A stretch of DNA of 64,000 nucleotides from Reticulitermes speratus. Lineage: Eukaryota > Arthropoda > Insecta > Blattodea > Rhinotermitidae. Position 1 is the stretch's first letter. Each line of letters opens with the position of its first letter. Under the pieces are notes generated by a model, which saw nothing but the letters and a program-made list of their open reading frames with translations, ran no database searches and had not been told where the DNA came from. The stretch lies in the NCBI GenBank assembly GCA_021186555.1, contig JAJKFL010000003.1, positions 46,039,908 to 46,103,907 of the forward strand, in the 5' to 3' direction. Both the position numbers and the translations under genes were made by a program. Positions 42,801-55,700 of this stretch are shown here, in pieces.

Positions 42801-45800
42801 TATGCAATAATACTGCTTTCAAACTCAACTGTGAGGAGTCTATGAAAAATCTCCATTCATCAGGGTTATGATTGATGTTGAGAGCTGACATCAGACCATC
42901 AATGTTATGGCAGGTGACGAGATTACTTTTCATTGAAAAGAATGAAACAAAGTCTTTATGACGTGAACGAAATGTAGACACGCAGACGCCCTCACCAAGT
43001 AGATTCCACTGCTGCAATCTCGAGCCCAAGAGTTCAGTTTTACCTTTCGACAAATCTAGATCTCGCACAAGGTCGTTCAATTCGTTCTGTGTTATTCTGT
43101 GTGGCTCAGTACATGGTTCATCAGATATAAAATCTGGATCGCTAGAACTTGAGACATTTGTATTACTGCATTCCTCATCTTCATCATCATCTTCGATTTC
43201 AAATGAGTCAGGCGGTTCTGGAATAGGTAGATCGTCTCCATGGAGCACCGGTAGTATAGCAGATGGTATATTTTGGTAGCTCAGTTTACACTTTTTCTTC
43301 TTCGACGTTCCATGTTCCAGTGGAGGAAACCATGCAGAAATAGCAGTCAGTAATGTGGTTTGTTGGCTCACGCCACACCATGGGTACAGCAAAAGGCATA
43401 GAACGCTTCTTGCGATTTAACAGCCGCAAAGATTTGCCGAACAAGAGTTGCAGCATATGTGTGGAGCCCAGCTCTTGTCCTGATCCCCAACTTTACAACC
43501 GAAGTATAGATGGTACGCCTTTTTCACAATTGGAGTTAGAGCACGCTTTTGTGAAGCAAATGTCACTTTCCCACAAACATAACAAAAACTATCTGAACGG
43601 TTCACACATTTACGAGGCATCTTAGTTTTCTTCGCGTTAAAAAACAAGATATTGTAACCGAGCACGGATGCAGCGAGAAAGCACACCGAAACTCTAAATA
43701 CCACGTGGCACACCGTGGAAAAGGCGCGGGAATCCCCGACGATTAGCTAGCGCGACCCGACGCGATCCGACAATGACCGACACCAAGTCACTGCAGTTGC
43801 GCTACGCCAGAACCGGCTCAATATATAGGCCTATATAATTTTGTGAATATGCAAGTACACAATCTTAGTGTAAGTATAAGCCTATAGCATAAATTACGGT
43901 TAGGAATGGAAATGTAGACCCATTTCAGTCTTTCGTGTATAAACAAAATGTAAGGAAAATAATAAAAATCGGCCACATTAATAAAGGCCTGTTACTTCAA
44001 AACAAGAGCTAACAAACAATTTTAAGCATCATATTCGTTCTCAGCGACCTCAAATTAGTTAAGATTAACTAGTTTCAACTCCGTAACATTTTCACTGTTG
44101 ACTAGTGTAATTAGTCTTTGTCTAACTCATGAAGGTTTGCGTGTTTAATGAAAATATCACCATTGTGGCAAGGTTAGGAATGCGTGGAGCTATACTTGCA
44201 CTACCCCATTCATCTTCAAAACGTGGTGTTTAATTAAGAACAGAAAAAATTTTACGTTTAAAGAGGCGGGAATTCTGGTATTATTTGTTCATTCAGATGC
44301 AAGGGATGTGAAGTATAAATAGACCTACAGAGCAACTCATATACAATACGTACAAATTGTAGTATGCTGCTTGGATATTTTATTTCAGATTAATGCGTCC
44401 TCAGGTAATGTGGAATTATCTTACAACAAAACCAACAAATACAAGGGAATATTGATCATCAGAGGAGTAACATATGATGATAAAGGGTATTACTTCTGTG
44501 TCAACAATTTCACCGCAAAATGTAACAGTCAAACTGAAGGTGCACAGCTTAAATATGTTGATGTGAAAGGTCAGTCCATACGTTGGTGTATCAGGACATG
44601 CTGATATCTGTCTTTATCCTGTAATGTCGTTGACTTTCTAACACAAAGTGTGGAATAGATCAGGGTATGTAAGAATTTCATTTTGGATGTGTGTTGAGGG
44701 CTCTAGAGCAGTACTCTTTCATGTGTTATATATTTAAGAGAGTAAAAGAGCATTACAGATATGTTTCTTACTAAAAAAAAGTCGTACACAATATGCAGAG
44801 CAGAATAAAATAGGCTAAATGTTTCGGCTTACTAAGCCATCCTCAGGCCCTTATTAAGAATATTAGAAAGACACTTAATAGTGTAATAAGTGCGAGATCT
44901 CCACCTTTACATAATAATATATTTTGAATGTATGTAAAGAATTTTTAAAAAAGGTTTTTAACACAACGTTTATACGATAAAAGTGTGAATATACAAAAAC
45001 TGAAAGTAAAAAGGTTTAAAAACTTTTTAATAATTTTTTGAAAGATGTTCTTTTAGGCAGATGAGTATGTTACTCTATCGTAATGAAGTACATGGGAGTT
45101 AGTATAAAGCAGTGGAATGTGCTTTGCTTACTCTTTATATAAAGTAAGGTGTTTTCACTCTTGTGACTCAGTTGGATATAGGTTTTGTAACAGTTTTTTT
45201 TGGGGGGGGGGGGGGGAGATAGAGAAGTATGCAGGTATGGAAATAATGTGACCATAGCCGTTTGCAGGCAGTTTATTTGTATTTATAATTTAATTAAATA
45301 TGCTGCCATTAACTCAGGACTCCAAATCATCAAATTACTTCATGACAGTCACTAATGAATTGGAAAGTTTGTGGAAGGAAACAGTGATAGCCTGATTTAA
45401 GGTATGATCCAGGAATTTTTGTGAGGGTCTGAGAGATCCAGAAAAGTTTCAGGAAAATAATTCGGTGACCTGCCTGAGAATCGAATAGGGCACAAATACA
45501 AGTCAGAAGCCTTGCTTCTTGAATTAACTTACTTGGTATGAAAAGTCAGTGGGTGATGGATGTGATACTGTTACTTTCAATGGACACATTATTGACACTG
45601 TTATTGCTTGTATCTAAATGGCACACTCACTTATTAGTCTTTTTTTTATATTTCCACATTTACTCATGCGTGGGATGTATTTAGGCATAAAATGCTCTAT
45701 TGCAGGAAAGCAAACATGTGCTAGCAAACCAATAATCGCTGATCCACAACACCTGTTAGTACGGAAAGGGAAGAACCTTGTCTTGACATGCAAGGGACTG

Positions 45801-46715
45801 GCAGTTAAAGGAATAACATTCCAGGTCATGTGGTTGAAGCTAAAAAGACAGGTATGTGAGTTCCTCATTTTTTCACTTCTTACCCAGTAGTCCTGCAATC
45901 TTTCATTTCTTTAATACCTTCTTGATGCAGTATTGAGAGAATTCATTTTCATTAAGTCAAAATTCATGTAATAAACTCTGAATAAAATAAGTAAATGACC
46001 CATTTGAAAATATGTTACAACTTCAGCACTTGTTCCACTTTCCTGGAGAAAAGTGTTAACAGCAGTATTACTTCAGAAATATTAAAAGATGGGAGGAATT
46101 GAGATCCAGCACTTCATTCTCCCTTATTCACATTTTGTCCAGCCTCTTTGTGTGTTTAGTGGAGACAGAGAAACAAATCTCTCTAATTTATGTGTTAAAA
46201 CTACGAAATATTGGCTTTCATGTAAGAGTGTAAGTAAGTAGCTATAAGCATATGGGAATTGTGGGCGGTACTACTATCCTGTTTCTTCTCAGAAAACTTG
46301 CATTCAAAAGAGCATTGCAGTTTTTAGTTTGAGACGTAATGTTATAATTTTGGTCTTCTGGAATGTAAAGTCACATAATTTTTACAAGGTTAAAACATTT
46401 TGAAAGAGTCTTTTACCTACATGTTCAGGGCTTGCTCTTAAGCACTGGAGATAAAGGTAGCATGTAACTACATAAGAAAAGGTGGAATCTTTCCAGCAAA
46501 TTGCACAGTATTACATCCCAGAAGACAATAATTTGCATATTTACCACTGTAAGAACCTAAAATCTGATCTATAATGCAGTGTTTCTTAAAGGTATATTTG
46601 TTGTAGACAGTATTGATAATTCAGTCTTAAAATTTGGAAAATAAAGAGAGGTCATTATGGTAGAAAAAGGTAACAGATTTATTAATGAAACATGTAGTTA
46701 TAAACTCTTTGTTTA

Positions 46716-46794
<79 letters not shown>

Positions 46795-49700
46795 TTCACC
46801 GATCCAACATCCATGTAAGTGGCATTGGATAGGGAATTCGTCAAGAGCAGAGTAGATTGCAATATACAATCAAGTCGAAACACTGAGATACAGATGAGAT
46901 ACAAAGTTACATGAAATTAGTAAAACACTATAAATAACAAGAGAATTCATACTCACTCTCTAAGACAAGGTAAATATATGGATTAAAATAAATAATAACA
47001 AGTTAACTTTTAAAAATTAAGTAGAATAAAAGACATACACAGAATACACATATATGTTGCTAATAATAATGAACTATAAAAGGAGTGTAACATCAGTTGA
47101 AAAATTATTTGTTGCTGGTTAACTATTACAATCTTTAGAAAGAAATTCATCAATAGAATAAAAAGCATTCTTAACCAGATAATTCCTTAACATAGTCTTA
47201 AAATTACAGTAAAAAAGTTAATAAAGATTTTTAATCACATTAGCTTCTATATGTGATAAGAGATCATTAACTGATTGTTCACAACCTTGCATAAAAATAA
47301 TCACGTTTAAAATTCATTAGGCTGATAAAATCATTGATTTGTGTTTCATCATTATAAAACTTGCAGTAACCCAATGCACCCTACCACACTTTTCAAACTT
47401 TTATATTTGGGCTACCAAAAATGAATCTTGTTATAATTAGGAACATATTGCATTAAATCAAAAGAAAATTTCCTATTTACAATTCAGACATATGAAGTAG
47501 AGAAAGACAGCAGTGGTTCACCTTTTGTTACATTATCATACATTCATATTCCATTACTCTGGCACTCTTGTTGGTTTTTGACATGATATTCAGGAAAGTT
47601 TATGTTAATGATAATACCCACACAATACATGGCATCACATGTGAAACAGATAATGTCATTAGTATCCCCCACAAGCCATTCCCCTTCCCCGTCTCATTAT
47701 GTGAATTGAAAAACACAAATGCCATAATTTAACCAGAAATATTCGTTCATCTCAACGTGTTGCTACATGATGTCATCTTTCTTCTGACTAGACAGATTGT
47801 CACGCTGTCATGGACCAGTTAAAGGGCAGGCTGTTGTCAAGATATGAAAAAGACAGCAGTAAGGCTTTGAAGCCTGGTTTCTCAATAAATGTGTACTATA
47901 TTGTTAAGTTATAATTGTTTGGAAGAGCTAAGCATATATAGAAGAATAATATTAAAATGGATCTTTGAGAAATAAAGTGGAAGGGAATGGACTTGACTAA
48001 ATTGACAGAGGATAAGGAATAGTGTTGGACTGCTTTGAATGTATTAATAAACTTTGGATTTCATTAAAGACGAGAAATTTCTTTATTGGCTGAGCAGCTG
48101 TTAGCTTCTCAAGAAGGGCCCTGTTTCATGGTGTTAGTTGTTATTTAATAATCAGTCTAATATCCCATTTAAATTCACTGGGGAATAATTTATTCTGCAT
48201 CTTTATGCTTCTCTCCTTTTATTCATTTCTTTTAATCCTTTTATGCCTTCATCTCATTCCTTCTTGTCTGCTTGAAAACACTGAATTAAGTTATATCTTT
48301 AACCTGCAGGCTAACATAGTTCTGAAAACAGAAATATTGCCTGTGTAAATGATTGCATATGAAAACTAGTGTGACGTAACAAACACACACATTTTGTTGT
48401 TTACAATACACATGCATCATCATAAATCATCCCCTAAATATATATATATATATATATATATAAGTGATTGTGTAGTAGTAATGCTCATCAAATTAACTTT
48501 TACATTTTTCGAAATATTACTTTAGTGTGCTTAGTCTTAAGAGATACAAACTGACACACCTCATGTAACAGCTTTTACTTCAGCAGCACAGCGTATCACA
48601 GACATCCTGCAATGAAGGTGATTGCCAATGCATCATAACAACTCTCTGGATTGGGAATGTGACTGAGAGTGAAAATGGCACCTACACATGTGTGGTAACA
48701 GACCAGAAAAACAATACAAACAATGATACCAGAACCGTTAAAGTCATTGGTGAGTGAGATTTGAATCCTTATATCCTTATTGAAAGGTACACTGCACAGT
48801 CTGGCACTCATATATCTATGTGGGCCCTCTAAAACTATAAATCAGCCAAGCGTAATGACTTGGTTTTTTACACAGATTGTAATCCAGGTGCAGGTAGTTT
48901 GGTCTCTTTTTTTAATTACTACCATAATTTTGTTATACCTACATTTATTTCATTGTGCTCTTGAGATTTTTGCGCTATTGAGGTTTCCATATTTGAATAA
49001 GTTGTTGAAAAATACATAACTTCACACATTTTGCTGCACCTTGGGGCTTGCGTTACTGGCCTGCCTTTTGAGTATTTGGGGGACAAAAACATGAATCTGC
49101 AATACTAAGATAATGTTAACCATAATTTCATATTCTGTAGATATTAGAGGACTTGCTTGTGAATTTTAATTAAATGAGACAGGAAGTGTAAAACTTCATA
49201 ATTATCATGAGGTACCCACCTCAAACATTTTTCTGACATGGTGGATTTCTCCTTTAAGGCAAATATAAGATAGTAACTTTATTAAAGCACGACCAATTCC
49301 TTCCAAATCCCTCCTACCATTTCATCATTCACCAGGTGTCTTCTCATATGATGTTTACACTTTTAGATACAGATTTGTCAAATAAGCCACAAAAATGTAG
49401 AATTTGGTCATTTTGGTCCATTTTAAAATCCATCTCATATGCACTCTTCTTATTTAAATTGATTTAAATCCTCTGGTACCCTCCACATAAGACATTGATG
49501 TGTGAAATTTGTTTAAATAACAACTAGAAGTCAATTCTTATATTGCAAGAAACACTCTGCCCTCGTTTACAAAGATCACCTGTTTGATGATGTGTGGGAG
49601 AATGATCATTCTTTATTCTGGGAGACATACACACACGTAAAAGCACTGTGAGGGAAAATGCAGAGTACTCTAATGTCAAAGCTAGTGCTACTTGTAGCAA

Positions 49701-52700
49701 CCAGTGTTCTGAAAGGATTTTCCTCTCAAATTTCTTAAGATATTTAAAGGTATCAAAAAACCCATTTGTGATTCAGTATGTTCTTTTCTCTTCTTCAAAT
49801 GATATGTTAATGTTATTTTGAGAAATTATAAATGTATTTATTTTGCTTTACATTCTATTGATCCACAAAAGGTTGAAAAACCTGTTGGATATAGAACCAG
49901 TCAATATACATAGCTGATTAACAAACAATTATGTAAAAAATGGAAAAGGTTCCAAATTAATCAGTGATTACATAGAATTTAATAATAAAAACATTAATGT
50001 GAATGCGTATAAATGAAGGCATATGACACAAACATTAAAACAGAGCATATAAATAATGAAGTTTATGTGTCATAAGATAACAAGTCAGTGCCATTAAAAT
50101 GTTAAAATTAACAGTGAATTGGTTTAAGAGACAGTGGTTAATAACCAAGAACTTTCAGATTTTATTACCATTAAAGTATTTGTCTAATGAATAAAATGAA
50201 TTTAAACGTACAAAACTTTTTAATGCTGATTTAAATTGTTTTGTATTATGGGACAAATCTTTTACATGGGAAGGGAGATTGTTGAAAACCTTGATGCCAA
50301 AGCAGTAGGTTCCTTTTTTATATATTGTTAAATTTGATAATTGTTGATAAAGGTTAGAGTTTTGACTAGTATTAATGCTGTGAATATCCTAATTTACTTT
50401 GTATTGATCTTTATTATTGACCACAAATAGTAAAAGTGAAAGTATATACTGCAATTGAAGAGGTGAAATTTTTATTCTAATGGTTTAAAAAAAAACGAAT
50501 AGTGTCAAATGTTGTTTTCTGCACATAAAGCAGTGGAATGTAGTGGAACTAAATATCTTCTGCCATGCATAAGATAAAACAATATATTGTGTTTATCAGC
50601 AGTATGGGCCTTTAGCTACACATTTTATGGCTGTGCCATTACTCAGGCACGTTGTTTTCGGCCTCTCACCGCGAAGGCCTGGGTTCAATCCCTGGATAAT
50701 CTTTGTGGGATTTGTGGTGGACAAAGTGGCACTGGGACAGATTTTTCTCCGAGTATTTCTGTTTTATCCTTTCAGTATTATTCCACCAATATACCATACT
50801 CTTTATACATTGCTGCCATCATATAATCTTAGTAGTTGACAGCACTGTTAAAGAAAACACTCAAAATGGAATACATTTAACGTAAATGACAAAACACACA
50901 TTAACACTGTAGAAAGCTGGGAAGAATTTTTTGCACCAAACCTCTACCAATTTCCCAAAATTGCCATCCAAATGTAAAGCACCAACATTGTTCACTTTTA
51001 ACCAATCCTGAAATTAGTGCCTTACGTTATAATTTCTCCTTTTATTTTTTAAACTTTAGAATGTTTGCTTTCTGGCAGGAGAGGGAGAGGTGGGCATCAG
51101 TTTGGAGTCTGATTCCAGAGAGACTATTGTCATAGAGGCAGAGAAAACAAAAGAAGTGAAAATTGTGGTAAATGTCTTTGCACCAGAAAATGTGACATTG
51201 AACTGGTATGGTCCACATGGCAATCAACTATATCCAGATGGGAGAATATATATTGTAGAATCGAGATATGATCAGACAATCCTGAAAGTGTCTGATGTGA
51301 CTGTCCGTGATGCAGGGGTGTATAGGCTCGATGCATATAACAGTGTCGGCAAGGTATCACTCAACCGACGGGTAATTGTACAAGGTAAGAAAATACACAC
51401 CAATTGTCTTAAGCTGTGTTCGTCTTATTAAGTGAATAATACTGTGAGATAAGGGTAAACATAAACAGATAACACCGCTATACTGTATGATGACGATGGG
51501 AAAGAATAGAGCTTGAAAAATAATCACCTACTCATCTGGAGCATGTTGATTTTGTGAGTGGATTATCAGATATTCACTACAGTAATTTTGCATCGGTTGT
51601 TGTAGCAATCTAAAACTTATGTCGATAAGTCGGCAGTATTTTTCTGTTTCTTGTTACATCAATAAGAGTGGTCAGATGCAAGAAAATGAAATGGTTTAAA
51701 CATGAAAATAGCAGTAAAGAATAAAATTACAGTACTCATAAAAGAATGGGTAGCATTTAGTTTTTTTGACTGTGTTTTCTGTGTGCAGAATTAAATAAAA
51801 TGTTCCAGTGATAAAGTATAAAGATATTTACTTTTTCCATTGCTGGGAGGGTAAAAAGTTAATAACCGGTTGTGATAATATTAATATATAATAAGTAATT
51901 TTTTCAAAGATTTTGGAGTGACCAGGTAATTTTTATTTTGGTGAGTAGTAAGTTTAATTTTACGCCTTGTGAAAAATGGCTGCAATATGGGGTTTGAACT
52001 GTGGTGCAAATGTGATTTTATCTACTTTATCACACACACAGAACTACAACAGAACTGAAGGTCTCAATCTTACCGTGGAGAAATTTGTACTCAGTTCTTC
52101 CAAGGAATCGAAATTAGGAACCAGTAAATGAAAGTGAGATTGCAACTTGTCTGCTAAACCCCCTCCCACATGCATATACAATGATTTTCACGTTCATGTC
52201 AGCCTATAAATGTGGTAGATTTATAATTTTATTGATTAAATTTTATAATTTGAAACTAGGGGATTTGTATCTTCTTGTGCTTTGGGCTTGGAAGCCATGC
52301 TTTAATTTGGGTTAAGATTTTATGATGTGGGGATACGGGATTCAAAATCATCTATAGGTCATGTGACATTATATCAACTTGGAGGTAATGTTATCATTAT
52401 TTAAAGAGAGCAACTTTAGATCAGTTAGAGAAAGAAACTTGCCATCTAGTGATGTTAAACATGGCTGATTGAGGTTCATTCATTTATTTATCCTTTTATG
52501 TATGATTCAATTATTAAATGTTAATTTATTACCACTTTAAAGTAAAAAATTAATTGAAACAGGTGACGTGATTACTCTGTAACTTTAATTCCAGATAAAC
52601 CCAATGTCTCTTTGAGTCACGATTTAAGTCTCTTTCTCATGGATTCACCAGTCAGCTTCAGCTGTGTAGTATGGAGTCCAAAGCCAGTAGAAATCAAATG

Positions 52701-55700
52701 GCTCTTCAAGATGTGTGACCTGAGAAAATCACTTGACTGTTATGATGAGAAGAACTTCACACAGAAAGGTGTAAGTAATTCTGCTTGCCATCGCTTACTG
52801 TGCTTCCCTGGTATGTTATCAGTCCACTGATGATCAAATTGCATAACTCCTCTTTTCCATTAGCACACTAGGCCTACATGAATCTCAGAATTATTATTTT
52901 TTTAAGTTACACCACTGAAGTTTGATATAATTTTCTGATCCTAAAACGCTGTTGCTAATGTACTACAAAAACAGTGAAAATATTTTTACAAATTGTGTAT
53001 ACAGAAACTTGAATTTGAACATATTAAACCTAACTTCAGATCACTGAACACTTTTGCATCATATGTAGGATTTACAGGCTTCAAATTCTCTAATTTATGT
53101 TGGATGGCATAAGAGTTATTTTTATTCAGCCACTTAAACTGGGCGGATTTTAAGATGGCAAGCAAATTAGGTGACAACTATTTTCACTTAAATCCAAATT
53201 CATATGCATTAATCATTTCTTGTTGAGTGAAAAGTAACCTGTACAATTTTTAATTTAATAGGCAAATGTATATAAAATTCTATTTATTTGAATGGGTTAA
53301 CACTTCAATTAATAAAGCTGAACTAAATAACACTAAACTTGTATCCTGTTTCCCCCATTGAATTTATGTTACAAAAACCACTATATTAATGGTGTCACAA
53401 GAAAGCAGTCTCTTTTCATTCAGAGAATAAAATTAAAACAGCAAGTTATTGCCATATTTAAACTATATTTAAAGTTTCTTACCACTGTGCTTTCAGAAAT
53501 TGATTTATTTTATGTTATTCAAATGCTTACATATGGTTTACTATTGATAATATGGTGTGTTCATGTTATAATACAAATTTTAAGTGAATTATACAACCTG
53601 CATACAACAGGTTTCCATGGTGCAATTTGCTCAAATGATGGTCTTCGGGGTTTCCACACAGTGTATTATCTGTGTTGAAACATTTGTCTGAACCAAATCC
53701 TTTCACCGGGAAGATGGATGCAGCAAGTTTCTTAGAAACATCAGAACTATACACTGGAAAAACCCAGAAGATCGTCATTTGAACCTTCATACACTCACTT
53801 CTTATATATCTTTAACATAGTAACATTTTTAATCATCATCATCATAATCATTATCATCATCATCATCATCATGTTTGTTTACATTCCTTGCCACTGTAAA
53901 ATAAAACTTTTCCGACTATCATTCATCATCAAATCATGTTTTCTTAAAGTTATTATTGTTTTTCTGGCCATATTTGGCAAACCCCTTTGTTAGTTCTGAA
54001 TTTAGTTAACACATAATGTTTCTGTTGAAAATATATTATTACTTGAGCTGTAACATCCAAAGCAGTTTTTCAGTGAACAGTTTAGAATGAGCTAGTATTA
54101 AAGTGCTTGATTTACTTTCTGTATAAGGGAAGTTCACTCTTTGTGTTACAATGTAGACTGTGTGAGTTGTACTGTTGTAATCAATGATGAACATTATGTT
54201 CCAGGTTAGTAAATATGTGAATAACTTTTTGGAGGTACCTGATGTGTTCAATTTTTCACTGAACATTACACAAGGAATTCTCCAGTGTGTTGCCAACAAC
54301 TCTTTCGGTTCTGGAAATGATACAATAAAACTATATGTCACAGGTAAGCCACAGAGTATCTAGTTTTCAAATTTTAACACTCTGAAGCCTGAAAATCGAC
54401 ATAATATTTAAAAATTAAGTTACCAACTCACAGAAAACACACTGAATAACCACTTCAAAGACAAATTAGTAATGCTGGTAGGGAAATAATTACTTGATTC
54501 AGACAACCATGTGAAACCCATTTATACATTATAGGCAAAATAAAAGAGTATGTGAATGGTAAAGCTGATGGTACATACCGAAATCACTTTGCCTTAAAAA
54601 GTCAACTGCAGCATCTCGTTTCTATTAGAGCTTCTTTATGACCTTACAGATCATCCACAAGTGAGCCAGAGTCCTCATTTATGGGGAGAGCCAGAGAATG
54701 TGGTATTGGATGTGGAGGGTGGTTTCAGTGTGGTGGAAGGGGACAATTTCACTTTGAAGTGTGCTTCCAGTGTGTACAACAACACTGAGCACCCACAGTG
54801 GCGCAAACAGAATGTCACTGACCTCAACTCTACAGGTTGTTTATTAGTGATTCAGATATTATCAGACCATTTACATTAAACGGCCTTTTATTCAATGTGT
54901 TTTAATAGAATGCTGTTTATGTTATATATGTTGCATATAGTGGATTTAGTGAAACATTTGAATAGTTTATATAAAATCCTAATAATATATATTTGTTATA
55001 CCAGTCCTGTATATTTTGTATTTGTACATCTTACTCCACATTCTATTGTCAATCTGCTAAATTTGGATCCATGCAATGAGGTGTATGTACACATACATGC
55101 ATTTATTCATTTATTCATTTATATTGTGTAGTTCTTGGATGATATTTTCAAAGGTGCTTTTCCATGATGTTTGCTTCAAAAGTTATCATGCATGCAGACA
55201 CTACCATTTGCCTGTTGCAGTGCATATTTCTCCTGAACAGTACTGAGTCATTCATATCTAAATTGCTGTTGAATTTCTGATAAAGTTTACTGAAATTCTT
55301 GCTTTTTGATACAGAAAAGAACAGTTAGGTTTGTCTCAGCGTGGGGAACCAGATGTTTTCGATGTTTTCATCATTAAAATGACCACATGGCAGCTATAGT
55401 AATATTTGTAACAATACTGTGGGTAATGCACTGAAGTATCAATGGAAGATGTAGTTGTATTTTCCCTTTATTTTTTTTATAAAGAAACCCGCTGACTTGT
55501 TTCAATGTTGGCAGAGCTGGCAGTAACATACAGTAAAACAGAGTTCCTATATATGAGCAATCTAGAGTTCTCAAATGTCACGAAGGAGCAACACACTGCT
55601 GAGTATGTCTGCCATGAGAACAATACTTCAGAGATACGTCTAGCCAAACAGATCCTTGTTTCAGGTAAGTAAAATTTCGAGGCCGATCCCAGTGGCCGTG

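Noticed and set aside
45456-45490. candidate D2 exon in intron 3 of the Pvr-like gene
   Set aside because: A TTTCAG acceptor followed by NNSVTCLRIE looks tempting, but a stop follows after about a dozen codons and no second half or donor exists.
46627-46904. cysteine-rich minus-strand peptides
   Set aside because: The long alternating Val-Cys stretch comes from the CA microsatellite.
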